DNA from: Acorus gramineus | Lineage: Eukaryota; Streptophyta; Magnoliopsida; Acorales; Acoraceae | Direction of reading: 5' to 3' | Assembly (NCBI GenBank): GCA_030737835.1 | Contig: JAUJYN010000027.1 | Span: 372,001 to 436,000, forward strand | DNA length: 64,000 nucleotides | In this document: positions 33,668 to 46,177 of the stretch, piece after piece | Layout of the letters: each line of letters starts with the position of its first letter | How positions within the stretch are numbered: the first letter of the stretch is position 1 | Notes under the pieces: generated by a model | Seen by the model: the letters and a program-made list of their open reading frames with translations, nothing else | The model's database searches: none | What the model was told of the DNA's origin: nothing | Position numbers and translations under genes: made by a program

Positions 33668-35009
33668 CTAGAGAGCTGGGAAACACAAGACGATACCACG
33701 AACCATGATACCCGAAGGCTGCACCTCCTCGGCCGTAAGCGCTGCAACTCTGCCCTGGACCAACCGCGGCTGAGGAGCAGGAGCACGCCTCGCCGGCTGC
33801 TCTGGCTGCTGCTGACGCTGAGGCTGCTGCTGCTGCTGCTGGCGCGGAAGCTGCTGCTGTAAGAACTGCGGCTGCTGAGGTGGCACTCGGGGTCGGCCAG
33901 CATCAGGGCAATGGTATCTGATATGCCCGATGCGCTGACAATGGAAACAGCGCCGCTTACTGGATGGGCACTGCTGCAATGGGTGCTGGATCCCACACTG
34001 GCACCGCATCAGCTGGAGGAGAGGCAGCCGCTGACTGATCGAAGCGGGGCCTCTTCCTCTTGCGCTGCCCCTGGTCCCGACTCCCGGAAGGACCCTGATC
34101 TGAAGAAGGGGTCGGAGCCCGCACCTGGATCCCGAGGTCTCTCTCGACGGTCTTCGCCCGAGACACTAAGTCGGAGTACCTCGTGAAAGCGTGGGCGGTG
34201 ACGTGCACCCGGATAGCGCTGCTGAGACCGAGCTCGAATCGACGGCACCTCGACTCCTCGTCCATCACCAACGCTGGAGCGAATCTGGACAGCCTCGTAA
34301 AGCGCGTAGAGTAGTCAGCAACCGACATGGAGCCCTGCGTCAATTGCTCGAACTCCCGCATCACGATCTGGCGCGTCGAGAACGGGAAATACTCGTCCAG
34401 AAAATGCCTCTGGAAACCCGCCCAAGAAAGCTGTTCCACTCCCTCTGGGATGTCCACCACTCGGGTAGCCCACCAGTCGGCGGCGTTACCCTTCAGCATA
34501 AAGGTGGCCAGGGGGACTCGCTGGCGATCAGTGCAAAGCATGGCCGCGAAGATCGTGTCCACCTCCCTCAACCAACGCTCTGGCGCAAGAGGATCTGTCG
34601 TCTGCCCATGGAACTCGGGAGGGTGGAGCTTCAGAAAGGCGTTGAGGCCGCTCTGCTGCACTCGCACTGCCGCCTCTAGCTCCTCCTCCCTCTTCAGGGG
34701 ACCCTGAACTCCTACCGCCGGAAATGCCACTGGAACTGGGGGTACATCGGGTACCACAGGCGGATCTGCCACCAAGGGGACCTGCGGAACTGCCTCGCGG
34801 GTCGCCCTCAGCTCCTGAATCTCTCTATCCTGCTCTGCCAACACTCTGGTCTGTGTCTCCACCAAATCAGCCAACCGAGCGAAAGCACGCTGCCAAGCAG
34901 GAGGCTCCTGCGTCAAGGGCTCTCCGGTAGCATCCTCGTCTCTGGTAGGTCCGGAAACCTTCAAAGACCGAGAGGGACCTCGTCCGCGCCGTCCTCTGCG
35001 AGGAGGTAT
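33668..35009 (-). pseudogene. gag: Element B gag, start codon lost
   Basis: A chromoviral Gag homologous to C's. The initiator position (35007-35009) reads ATA instead of ATG, a single transition. The Gag core is readable: [22 protein letters not shown] and the [17 protein letters not shown] stretch. The frame ends near 33957 and shifts. The CCHC knuckle [14 protein letters not shown] and a Q-rich linker follow in another frame to about 33668, and then homology stops before the protease. B thus keeps packaging-type Gag sequence but no enzyme. Confidence 0.9.
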
Positions 35010-35111
35010 ATCAGCACCCTAAGAAAACCAGACACTAGGATCTGAATACTCATATAGAAATCCTAGGACTCATCTCTACGAAAGGAGGACTATTGGCTCT
35101 GACAGGACCAG

Positions 35112-35123
35112 GCTCTGATACCA
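35112..35123 (-). other. Primer binding site of element B
   Basis: The minus strand reads TGGTATCAGAGC a few bases after the 5' LTR end at 35130. Confidence 0.93.
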
Positions 35124-36162
35124 ACTTTTTGTCACGCCCCAGGGCGGCCGTCCCCGGGACGCGGCAAGTGGATATATAATATCAGAACTACACAGGAGGT
35201 CAATAATATATCATACACAAACAACCAGAATGACACACAGACAACAAAGGGGCTGACATGATATATACACCAAATGCGGAAGCAAAAGACTGAATCTGTA
35301 AATAAACATACTACAGACTCGATACTCAATCATATGTCCTGTGAGAGCCAATATACACCAATACGACTGAATATACACAGACGCGTGCCAAGCACGAAAA
35401 TAAAATACATACAGTCAAGAAGGGATGCTGATAACCTCTGGTACTCGCGGAACGTGGCGCTGCTCCGCTACTGAAGGAATCCCTCGGAAAGCTCCAACTG
35501 CTGCTCCGGCTCCAGCTCAGGCTCAGTGACAACTGGGGAAAACATATGCGAGGGGTGAGCCACACGCTCAGTGAACAGCACAACCCATGCATCACAGACA
35601 ATATTTACCACAATTCCATTATTTATCCAACCTCTAAGTGGCATAACAACATAATCCAGTGGTTCGTACATCGCCGAACCACCACACCCTCACCCTCACC
35701 CATCAATGGGTGACATAGGCTATTGGGACTGATAATCATCCAACCACAAATCCAGTAGGTCGCTCATCGCCAACCCACTACACCCTCACCCTCACCCTAC
35801 CACGGGTGACATAGGATTTTGGGACTGACTAGGCTGTTGGTCACCCTTGGTCCACCGATAGTCTCTCCTCCACTCCGTAGGCCGCTGGCCTTCACCCATA
35901 ACTTCAGCACAGTCCGTCACAAATATCGGGAGGCGCCTACTGATGGGAGCCCTCGAAAGGGACGACCTTATCACGCTGGGGCAGTCTCTACACGGATCCA
36001 ACGAAGGGAAACAGAACAGCCCATCCATACGCATATGATCCACTCGGATCCGCCGACAACACATCTCTACAACTCAAATGTCATGAACTCTTCAGAGTTA
36101 ATCAAGGCGCATAACCAAGATGCGGGGAACATGTACAATAAAAGCAAGGGTGTAATATCATT

Positions 36163-36280
36163 GGGGGAAAGAACTCGGGAGGGCGGCGTGAGTTCCCGAT
36201 ATAGGATACCCCGACAACCAAACAAGGAACACGGAGTACCCTAACCCGGGTCTCACCGCTGTCCTCGCAAGGCCCCTCCC
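36163..36280 (-). mobile_element. MITE-like module, copy 7
   Basis: Counterpart in B's 5' LTR of copy 4. Same ends and same neighbours. Confidence 0.55.
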
Positions 36281-36344
36281 CTATAATATTCACTAAATAT
36301 GCTAATAATCATACCAGTTATATAACATTATTTATAATATTACT

Positions 36345-36463
36345 GGGACTAGAAACCTTGGGAGGGCAGCATGAGGTCCCGATACAGGACATCCCGACAA
36401 CCAAACAAGGAACACGGAGTACCCTAACACGGGTCTCAATGTTGACCTCGCAAGGCTCCTCCC
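36345..36463 (-). mobile_element. MITE-like module, copy 8
   Basis: Counterpart in B's 5' LTR of copy 5. Flanked by TATAATATTA-type sequence on both sides. Confidence 0.6.
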
Positions 36464-38303
36464 TATAATATTATCTAAGGCATGCGAATTAACATACACT
36501 AGCATTTAATTTAATAAATAAACTAGTAGGACGCATGCATAGGCCGAGGTTTCCTAACATGAAAACAGGGGCATGGTGCATGGCTCTTACACCTATCCTA
36601 TGGGTGCAAGTCCCTAACATACAAAGACTAGGGTAGCATGCATTCTACATTTAAATCATGCAAGCATGGATTACATATTACAGCTGGTTAATATACATCC
36701 ATGGTGCCCCAGGAGAGGTCGGTATACGCCCAAATGCGTATGACCCCTCTCTACTGGGTTGGATTGTCCCACTCACCGAAGATCGGGTCGTCGCGCGACC
36801 GCCCGTCAGGATCTGCAAGACAGACATTTATATGGTGAGTTAAAATCCACAACTACTATCAAAGACATCAAAATTCTTAAAACCCACAAACAAACAACCA
36901 ACACTCGGGCAAACGTGCATACGACCCGCACGCACGCTAGCCCGAGCACCCCGGCAACCACCCACACGGCTGGCAACCACCCGCACGGCCACCCGCCCGC
37001 CGCCTGGACGCGCCGCCGAACCTCCTGGGTGCACCGCGCGCCCCCTGCGCCCCAGCGCAGCCGCCCGCGCACACCCCGCACGCCTCGCGCTGGCCCGCGA
37101 GCACCTTGCACGCCCCGCGCGCACCCCGCGCGCACCTCCAGCCCCCTATCCGTGCGCACTCCGCGCGCACCCCCCGCTCGCACCCACTGCACCGCGCGCA
37201 CGCCTGCGCCTCAGCCCAGCGCCCGGTATCCGCGGCCCAGCACCCGACGCTCAGCGCCCAGCACCCGGGACCCTCACCCAGCGCCCACGCGCACGCCCGC
37301 GCAGCACGCACCCAGCGCGCCTGGTAGCACGCGCCCAGCGCTCCTGCCAGCCTGCGCGCGCTGCTGCCCGCGCTGCCTGCCTGCGCGCGTCGCCGAGTGG
37401 CCCGAGCACCGTTCGCCTTGCACGCCCAGCCACTGCCCGCCTGATACCCGAGCACCCCCTGCCAGCTGCCCGAGCATGGCCTGCCCAGCCGGCCTGCCCT
37501 GCTCGCACAACCCGCAGCCATCCCGCTCCGCACACCTCCCCCTGCACCCCCCGATCGCACGCCCCCGCGCGCACGCGCTCGCGCGCCCGGCAAACTGGTG
37601 CACCTGCTCCCAGCCTACCCGAGCTAGTCCTACCCAGCATGCCCGCACGCCCAGCACGCCCGCGCACAGCACGCCCAGCACGCACGCACTGCTGGCCACC
37701 AGCTCCCCCCGAGCGCACGCCCGTGCGCACGCCCGCGCGCACCCATGCGCGTACGCCCGCGCGCGCCCAGCCTGCTGCGCTGCTGTGCTGCTGCCGGTGC
37801 TGCCTGCTGCCCGGGATTGCCAGCCCACCTGCCCGAGCTCCTCTACCACCCACCTCCGGCCACCAATGGCCTTCGACCACCACCCCACAGCCCTCCGACG
37901 GCCACCCACCGCCGCCGACCTCCTCCCAACCACAAAACCACCCTCCTAACATACATCTATGCAAGAAAAGAGAGGAAAAGAGGCTTACCAAGGGGAGGAA
38001 GCGAAGTCCGGACGCTCTCCGCGCGCCAAAACCTCTCCCAAAAGGCTTCCACCGCCCGGATCTATCTTGGCCCTCGAAATGGTCCAAAACAAAGGAGAAG
38101 AGAGGGGGGACGGAGGGGCAAATCTCGCCGGAATCGGGATTTGAAAGCACCGGGGTGTAGATCGGGACCCGATCTACACTTCCTATGCTTTAGGTTTTTG
38201 GGTTTGAGGGGTCTAGGGGGCTCAAAAGTGAGAAAAGGAGAGGGGAGAGAGAAAATCCAAATGGTAGGGATGATGAATAGTGATTTTGAAATTAGATCAC
38301 ACC

Positions 38304-38311
38304 TATATATA
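38304..38311 (-). promoter_or_regulatory. Putative TATA box, element B 5' LTR
   Basis: TATATATA (minus strand ...gctcgctatatatagg...). The 3' LTR has the same box at 32038-32045. It lies upstream of the ctctctcccctctcc leader and the first intron-like donor. Assigned by motif and position. Confidence 0.5.
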
Positions 38312-38575
38312 GCGAGCGACTTAAAATACCCGGATACGCCCCGGAACTGCGAAATTTTGGAAACGTTACCGGAATTCGATGAAATTTTCGTGAGAGGCTT
38401 AAAATAGCACCAGGACACCAAATATGCAGTTAGATTTCCAATCGGAGTCCTCTAACTCAGGACGATAGCTAACAGTCCAAAAATTAGCGGTTCCGATCGA
38501 AAACCGAAAAAAAATGAAAAACTGCCAGAACGCTCCAACGGTTACCAGCAGGTTAAAAGTGACACATATATAACA

Positions 38576-41500
38576 CTTGTCCCGCACACCGAATCGGAAG
38601 ATGCCCTTCATCGGGGACACCTTCAAGAACACATGGTCACCAACCTCGAAGGTGAGCTCACGGCGACGACGGTCGGCGTAGCACTTCTGACGACTCTGAG
38701 CGACTCGGATACGCTCGCGAATCGTCTTCACCATCTCTGAGGTCTGGTGAACTATCTCTGGTCCCTCCAACTGGCGCTCTCCGACCTCGTCCCAACACAG
38801 GGGGGACCTGCAGCTGCGGCCATAGAGTGCCTCGTAAGGAGCCATCCGGATGCTCGAGTGGTAGCTGTTGTTGTAGGCAAACTCCACCAACGGAAGGTGC
38901 CTCTCCCAACTGCCCCCAAAATCGAGAACACAGGCCCGCAGCATATCCTCAAGAGTCTGGATCGTCCTCTCCGACTGGCCGTCCGTCTGCGGATGAAACG
39001 CTGTACTGAAATGGAGGTTCGTACCAAGGGCGTGCTGGAGGCTACGCCAGAACCTCGAAGTAAAACGCGCGTCTCGATCGGAAATGATGCTGACTGGAGT
39101 GCCATGGAGACGGACAATCTCGGAGACAAATAACTGCGCCAGGGTGTCCAGAGAATCGGTGAGTCGGATGGGGAGGAAATGAGCAGACTTCGTCAGCCGG
39201 TCGACGATCACCCAGATGGCATCGCGACCCGAACGTGACCTCGGCAAACCCGAGACGAAGTCCATGGTGATCTGCTCCCACTTCCACTGAGGGATCTCAA
39301 TGGACTGCAGCTTCCCCGCAGGGCGCTGATGCTCCGACTTCACCTGCTGGCATACTAGGCATCGGGCAACGAAACGGGCAATATCCGTCTTCATCCCGCG
39401 CCACCAGTAGCCGCGACGAAGGCCCCTGTACATCTTCGTGCCACCAGGATGCACTGTGTACCTCGAGCGATGGGCCTCGTCCAGAATCTTCCGCTTCAGC
39501 TCTGCGTCGTCGGGAATGCACACTCGGCCTCTGAATCGCAGGATCCCGTCCGCGCGAATCTGGTAGTCCGGACGCTCGCCCCGGGCGACGCCTTCAGAGA
39601 GGACTATAAAATGCGGATCCTGAGCCTGAGCCGTGCGGATATCGTCGAGAAGGACTGGCTGCACCACCAGCCTGGCCAAAAAGTCACCTGCGGGAGTCTC
39701 TCGAACACTGATCCAGCAAGCGGCCTCCTCCAGAAGCCTCCAACGACGGACAGCCATATGGGCGGCCATGCCCAAGGGCTGCCTACTGAGCGCATCTGCC
39801 ACGACATTCGCCTTACCCGGATGGTAAGCGATGTCACAATCGTAGTCCGTCAGGAACTCAACCCAACGTCTCTGACGCATGTTGAGCTCCGGCTGGGACT
39901 GCAGATATGTCAAGCTCTTATGATCGGTAAAGAGCTCGAACTCCTCTCCATAGAGGTAATGCCTCCACATCTTCAGCGCAAAGATGATCGCTGCCAACTC
40001 CAGGTCGTGGGTGGGGTAATTCTGCTCATGGGGCTTCAACTGACGAGACGCGTAAGCCACAACCTTACCGTGCTGCATCAGGACGCAACCCACACCCAAC
40101 TGCGATGCATCTGTGTAAACTGTGAACCCACCACTCCCAAACGGAAGGGTAAGAACTGGCGCTGAGGTGAGCCTTCGCTTCAGCTCCTGGAAGCTCTCCT
40201 CGCAAGCAGGGGACCACTCGAACCGAACATCCTTCCGAGTGAGGCGGGTAAGAGGAACGGCTATCTTCGAGAAACCCTCGACAAACCTCCTGTAATAACC
40301 CGCCAAGCCCAAGAAGCTCCGAATCTCTGTGGGGTTCGACGGTCGACGCCAATTCGACACGGCGAGCGTCTTCTCCGGGTCCACAGCTATGCCCTCACCG
40401 GAAATCACATGGCCCAGAAAGGCCATACGCTCCAACCAGAACTCGCACTTGCTGAACTTGGCGAACAACTGATGTCTGGCCAAAGTCTCCAAGACAGTGC
40501 GAAGATGGTGAGCGTGCTCCTCAAGACTCCTCGAGTACACCAATATGTCATCGATGAATACTACCACAAAGGAGTCGAGGAAGGGCCGAAATACCCGGTT
40601 CATCAGATCCATGAAGGCCGCCGGCGCGTTCGTCAACCCGAATGGCAGTACTCTGAACTCGTAGTGCCCATACCGGGTGCGAAAGGCCGTCTTCGGAATG
40701 TCTGACTCCCGGATCTTCAGCTGATAGTACCCCGAGCGGAGATCGATCTTGCAGAAGACACCCGCTCCCTGGAGCTGGTCAAACAGATCGTCGATCCGCG
40801 GCAACGGGTACTTGTTCTTCACTGTCCGTTTATTCAGCTGCCTGTAATCAATACACAGCCGCAGCGAACCGTCCTTCTTCCGGACGAACAGGACAGGGGC
40901 TCCCCACGGAGAAACACTCGGACGTGCGAAGCCCTTCTCCAGCAACTCCTCCAACTGCTCCTTGAGCACCCTCAGCTCTGCAGGGGCCATCCGGTACGGA
41001 GCTCTCGAAATCGGCTCGGTCCCCGGAATCAGATTGATCTCAAACTCGATCGCGCGATCCGGCGGTAACCCCGGAAGATCATCGGGGAAAACCTCGGGAT
41101 ACTCTGCCACGACCAGAGTCTGACTGATATCTGCCCGCAGCGGTGCATCCTCCTGAGCAATATACGCTAGAAAGCCCTCGCATCCTCCCTGAAGGAGTCT
41201 CCACGCCTGCATGGACGACACGAACCCCAAAGGGGCTACGTCACGATCGCCCACGAACTGGAAGGACCTCCGACCCGGAAGGTGGAAAGACACCGACTTG
41301 GCAAAACAGTCGATGCTGGCATGACTAGCCGCAAGCCAATCCATTCCCAGGATGGCATCAAAGTCCGTCATCGCGAGCTCCACCAACTCCACTGGAAACT
41401 CATGCTCCGCAACCTCTACCGTACACCCTCGGTACACTGAACTGAGGAGAATACGGTCTCCCACGGGCAATGATATCTCCAAGATAGCATCCAAAGGGGC

Positions 41501-43009
41501 GGACGCCACGCCCGTCCGTCTCGCGAAAGCGGGAGACACGAACGAGTGGGTGGCTCCGGAATCAAACAATACATAAGCAGGAAGCTGGGAGATCTGAACA
41601 GTACCTCTGACCACGCTGCCTGATGCCTGAGCCTCCTCTGCTGAAAGCGCTGCCACTCGACCCTGCACGAACTGCGGCTGAGGAGCAGGGGCACGCCTCG
41701 CCGGCTGCGCTGGCTGCCTCCTCTGGTCAACATGGCCACCCCGTGGCTGCTGCTGACGCTGAGGCTGCTGCGGCTGGCGCTGAGGCTGCTGCTGGCGCTG
41801 CTGCTGAAACGGCTGCTGCTGCGGAGGCATCACTCTGGGTCGGCCAGCATCAGGGCAATTATACAAGATATGCCCGATGCGCTGACAGTGATAACAGCGT
41901 CGCGACTCTGGTCGCCTCGCCTGGACCGGCACTGCTGCGATGGGTGCGGGACCTCGCGCTGGCACCACATCTGCTGGAGGAGGGGCAGCCGCTGACCGAT
42001 CAAAGCGGGCCCTCTTCTTCCTGCGCTGTCCCTGGTCCTGGCTCCTGGGTGGCCTCTGATCTGCCGAAGGGGTCGGAACCGTCACGAGGATCCCGAGGTC
42101 TCGCTCGACTGTCTTCGCTCGAGACACCAAGTCGGAGTACCTCGTGAATGCCTGGGAGGTAACATGCACCCGAATGGCGCTGCTGAGGCCAAGCTCGAAT
42201 CGACGGCACCTCGTCTCCTCGTCCATCACCAAGGCTGGAGCAAATCTGGATAGCCTCGTGAAGCGCGTGGAGTAGTCAGCGACGGACATAGAGCCCTGCG
42301 TCAGCTGCTCAAACTCCCGCATCACGATCTGCCGCGTCGAGAACGGGAAGTACTCCTCCAAGAAATACCTCCGGAACTCCGCCCATGTAAGCTGCTCCAC
42401 TCCCTCCGGGATGTCCACTGATCTAGTAGCCCACCAGTCGGCGGCGCTACCCTTCAGCATAAAAGTGGCCAGGGAGACTCGCTGGCGGTCGGTGCAAAGC
42501 ATGGTCGAGAAGATCGCATCCACCTCCATCAACCATCGCTCTGGGGCAAGGGGATCCGCCGTCTGACCCTGGAACTCGGGAGGGTGGAGCTTCAGAAAGG
42601 CTGCGAGGCCACTCTGCTGCACTCGCGCTGCCGCCTCCAGCTCCACCTCCCTCTCCTGGCGATCCTGAACTCTCGCCGCCGGAACAACCACAGGGACTGG
42701 GGGTACATCGGGTACCACAGGTGGATCTGCCACCAGAGGAACCTGCGGAACTGCCTCACGGGCCGCCCGCAGCTCCTGAATATCCCATGCCTGCTCTGCC
42801 AACATCCTCGTCTGGGCCTCCAATGCCCTGGTCTACGTCTCCACCAAATCTGCTAACCGCGCAAACGCGCGCTCCCAGGCAGGAGGCTCCTCTGCCGATC
42901 CTGGCCTCACGGCTGAGGACTCTCCAATAGCATCCTCGCCTCTGGCAGGTCTGGAAACCTCCAAAGGTCGAGAGGGACCTCGTCCGCGCCGTCCTCCACG
43001 AGGAGCCAT
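38576..43009 (-). pseudogene. gag-pol: Element C Gag-Pol, almost fully open
   Basis: One frame of about 1,478 codons from ATG at 43009 to the B insertion. Visible parts by residue: Gag core ~140-290, CCHC knuckle from 372, Q-rich linker ~390-440, protease [12 protein letters not shown] (Asp at 483), RT with VFIDDILVY (first Asp ~820), RNase H (Asp ~967, then [10 protein letters not shown]), integrase HHCC at ~1180-1220 and integrase DDE at ~1250, ~1311 and ~1347 ([11 protein letters not shown]). All catalytic residues I looked for are present. The only stop seen is TAG at codon 59 (42833-42835), a CAG-to-TAG change. The protein would have assembled particles, reverse-transcribed the RNA and integrated the DNA. 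B cuts it after GVRDK, and the rest is at 28468-28824. Confidence 0.93.
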
Positions 43010-43112
43010 ATCAGCAACCTAAGAAAACCAGACACTAGGATCAGAATACTCATATAGAAATCCTAGGACTCATCTCTACGAAAAAGAAGACAATTGGCTC
43101 TGACAGGACCAG

Positions 43113-43124
43113 GCTCTGATACCA
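43113..43124 (-). other. Primer binding site of element C
   Basis: TGGTATCAGAGC on the minus strand, just inside the 5' LTR end at 43130. Confidence 0.95.
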
Positions 43125-44197
43125 ACTTTTGTCACGCCCCAGGGCGGCCGTCCCCGGGTCACGGCAAGTGTATACAAGATATCAGCAGTCTAAACAGGGA
43201 ATCAATAAATCACTCTAAACGACAAATAGAATGACAACAACACAGATGAAAGCAAGGCTGACATAATATATACACAGATAGCGGAAGCTAAAAGACTGAG
43301 TCTGTAATCCAAAAACATACTACAAACTCGATACAAATCAAATGTCCTGTGAGAGCCAATATATACACATACATCCAAATAATACACAACTGGGTGCCCA
43401 CGCACAGAAATATATACATACAATGAAAGGAAGGATGCTGATGGCCTCAGAAACTCGCGGGACGTAGCGCTACTCCGCTACTGGTGCAGTCGCTCAGGGA
43501 GCTCCTCCTTCAAGTCCTCCTCAGTAATCACTGGAAAAATAATATGCGAGGGGTGAGCCACACGCTCAGTGAACAGCACAACCCATGCATCACAGTTTAT
43601 ATCAACCACAAATAATCAACAACCAGCCTCAAAGTGGCATAACAACATAATCCAGTGATTCGTTACATCGCCGAACCACCATACCCTCACCCTCACCCCT
43701 CAATAGGTGACATAGGATATTGGGACTTATAATCATCCATACACATCCATACACCCTCACCCTCACCTCTCAATAGGTGACATAGGATATTGGAACTGAC
43801 TATCATCCATACACATCCATACCCATCCATACACCATCACCCTCACCCCTCAACAGGTGACATAGGATATTGGGACTGACTAGGCTGTTAATCATCCTTG
43901 GTCCACCGATAGCCTCTCCTCCACACCGTAGCTTGCCTGGTCTACTCCCACATTCAGCACAGTCCGAGTCCAAGATCAGGAGGTGCCTACTGATGGGAGC
44001 CCTCTGTCAGGATAGCCTGTCTAACGCTGAGGAGTTCCTACACGGATCCAACGAAGGGAAGAGAAACAGCCTACTCACACGCATATGATCCACTCGGATC
44101 CGCTGACAACACATCTCTACAACTCTAATGTCTTGAATTCATCAGAATTCCTCCAGGGCGCATAACCAAGATGCGGGGAACATGCATTAATATGGAC

Positions 44198-44312
44198 GGG
44201 AAAAGAAACCTTGGGAGGGCACCATGAGGTCCCGATATAGGACGTCCCGACAACCAAACAAGGAACACGGAGCACCCTAGCCCGGGTCTCAATGTTGACC
44301 TCGCAAGGCCCC
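44198..44312 (-). mobile_element. MITE-like module, copy 9
   Basis: Counterpart in C's 5' LTR of copy 3. Right flank ttaatattccc and left flank cattaatatgga keep the target repeat. Confidence 0.6.
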
Positions 44313-45742
44313 TTAATATTCCCTAAGGCATGCAATAATATTACCAGTTGCATTTGATTTAACAAATTAAACTAATAGGAGCATACAAAGGCCGAGGCTT
44401 TCCTAGCATGATAACAGGGTGACAAGATGCATGGCTCTTACACAACCTAAGGGTGCAAGTCCCTAACATACTCAGTCTAGGGTAACATGCATACTACATA
44501 TCAATCATGCTGCATGGATTACATATTTAACAGGTTAATATTAATCTATGGTGCCCCAGGGGAGGACTGTATACGCCCAAGTGCATATAGCGCCTCCCAA
44601 CTGGGTTGGATTGTCCCACTCACCGGTAGTCGGGTCGTCGCGCGACCGTCCGTCAAGATCTGCAAGACAGGGTATCAACTTGGTGAGTAAAATCCACAAA
44701 TACACCTAAATACTCAAAAATACACAAATAAATACCCAACACTCAGGCAAACATGCATACGGCCCATACGCACGCTAGCCTGAGCACCCCGACTCACTCC
44801 CGCACCCCCGGCAACCACCCGCACGGCCACCCGCCCCCGGATGCACCGTGGCGCCCCAGCCCGCGCACCCAGGCGCTCTGCCGAGCCCCTGCCCGCACGC
44901 CAAGACGCGCCGCCGAGCTCCCCGGGTGCACCACGCGCTCACTGCGCCCCAGCGCAGCCGCCCGCGCGCACACCGCACGCCTCGCGCCTAGCGCCTCGCC
45001 CCGCGCGCACCACCGCTCTCCTCGCCGCGCACCCCGCGCGCACCACCGCTCTCCTCGCTGCGCACCCCGCGCGCACCACCGCTCGCATCACCCACTCGAC
45101 CAGCACCCCCAGCACGCCCAGCGCCCAGCACGCCCAGCACGCCCAGCACACCCGCGCCTGCACCACCTGAGCGCACGCCCGCGCACACATCCGCGCGCAC
45201 GCGCGCGCGCACCCTGCCACTGCACGCTTGCTGCGCTGCCTGCTGCGCCTGTGCTGCCATCCTGCCCGGGGCAGACTACCACCCTGCCCGAGCACCTCTA
45301 CCACCACCCACCGGCCACCAACGGCCTCCGACCACCCCCAACCACCACCGATAGCCACCAGCCCCATACCCTCCTAACATGCATCTAAACATGACAAGAA
45401 GGAAAGAAAACCCTTACCCAAGGAAAGGAGAGGAAAGGAAGGGAACCGGAGGATCTTCGGGCACCGAAACGCCTCCCAACGGATCTCCACCACCAAGACC
45501 TCCTCCTACCTCAAAAGGGGCTGAAAACAGGGGAGAATGGAGGGGGTTAGAGGGGGCCAAACTTGTCGGAACTCGAATCCGAGAACACCGGGGGATAGAT
45601 CGGGACCGGATCTAACCTTTCTATGTTTTTGGTTTTGAGTTTTGAGAACTCTAGGTGGTTCAAAACCAAGAAAAGGAGAGAGGGGGAGAGAGAAAACTCA
45701 TTTGAGAAGATGATGAATAATGGGGGAGACTTTTAGATTTCA

Positions 45743-45752
45743 CTTATATAAG
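45743..45752 (-). promoter_or_regulatory. Putative TATA box, element C 5' LTR
   Basis: Palindromic CTTATATAAG lies upstream of the first intron-like donor of this LTR. The 3' LTR copy at the same place is eroded (aaatatgtc). Confidence 0.45.
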
Positions 45753-46177
45753 TCAACACTTAGATTAGGTTAAGCAAGCTTAATTAGGCTTAAGAGAGGT
45801 TTAGGGGGGGTTTTAAGTGGGTTTGACTTGGGTCAACCCAACCATACAAAAAGACAAAAAGGGTTGACCAAGTCATGGGCCCACTTTGACCGAGTCAACT
45901 CTCCCAATGACTTCTCTCTCGGTCAAAACCCGGATACGCCCCGGAACTGCGAAATTTCAGAAACGTTACCGGAATTCGATGAAAATTTCGTGAGTGGCTT
46001 AGAATGGCACCAGGACACATAATATGCAGTTAGATTTTCAATCGGAGTCCTCTAGCTCATGACGATAGCTAACAGTCCAAAATTTTGCGGTTCCGATCGA
46101 AAAATGAAAAAAACTAAAAAACTGCTAAAATGCTCCAATGGTTACCAGCAGGCTAAAAAAGTGACACATATATAACA

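Larger units (their letters stand above)
28825..38575 (-). mobile_element. Element B: non-autonomous type I retrotransposon inside C
   Basis: It is bounded by TGTTATATATG (38575) and GGGCGTGACA (28825) on the minus strand. Target copies CTTGT (38576-38580) and CTTGC (28820-28824) sit in the same pol codons of C. Both LTRs (~3.45 kb) look ~97% alike where I compared them, yet the interior is only 2.8 kb. That interior holds gag, an LTR-derived piece, a MITE-like module, a scrap of RT/RNase H and a scrap of chromodomain. Long, similar LTRs around a gutted core point to mobilisation in trans. Confidence 0.92.
35130..38575 (-). repeat. Element B 5' LTR (3446 bp)
   Basis: Partner of 28825-32310. 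Exon 3 is at 36777-36812 and exon 4 at 35468-35532 (VVTEPELEPEQQ...). The CpG block (36930-37830) is about 900 bp, the longest with its partner. MITE-like copies lie at 36163 and 36345. The 396-codon frame at 36759-37949 comes from this composition and is not a gene. Confidence 0.9.
25431..46177 (-). mobile_element. Element C: chromovirus with near-open Gag-Pol, split by B
   Basis: Full-length type I element on the minus strand: 5' LTR 43130-46177, primer site 43113-43124, Gag-Pol 43009-38576 continued at 28824-28468, polypurine tract 28420-28434 and 3' LTR 25431-28419. The target duplication is TCATT (46178-46182) and TCAAT (25426-25430), with one change. An uninterrupted version of the target is visible at about 49915-49935. 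Most of Gag-Pol is still open, so C is younger than E and A in appearance. It was disabled by B in the integrase C-terminus. Confidence 0.93.
43130..46177 (-). repeat. Element C 5' LTR (3048 bp)
   Basis: Type I LTR with exon-like blocks at 45418-45520 (103 bp), 44624-44659 (36 bp, intact GTGAGT donor) and 43478-43530 (VITEEDLKEELPERLHQ-stop). It carries tandem CACCCTCACCCTCACCC units at 43675-43870, a CpG block at about 44780-45240 and a MITE-like copy at 44198. Confidence 0.92.

Noticed and set aside
38747..39133. Antisense frames within pol of C, A and F (for example 39449-40165, 13748-14290, 57113-57340)
   Set aside because: They are shadows of well-supported Gag-Pol on the other strand. 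Their conservation follows from pol.
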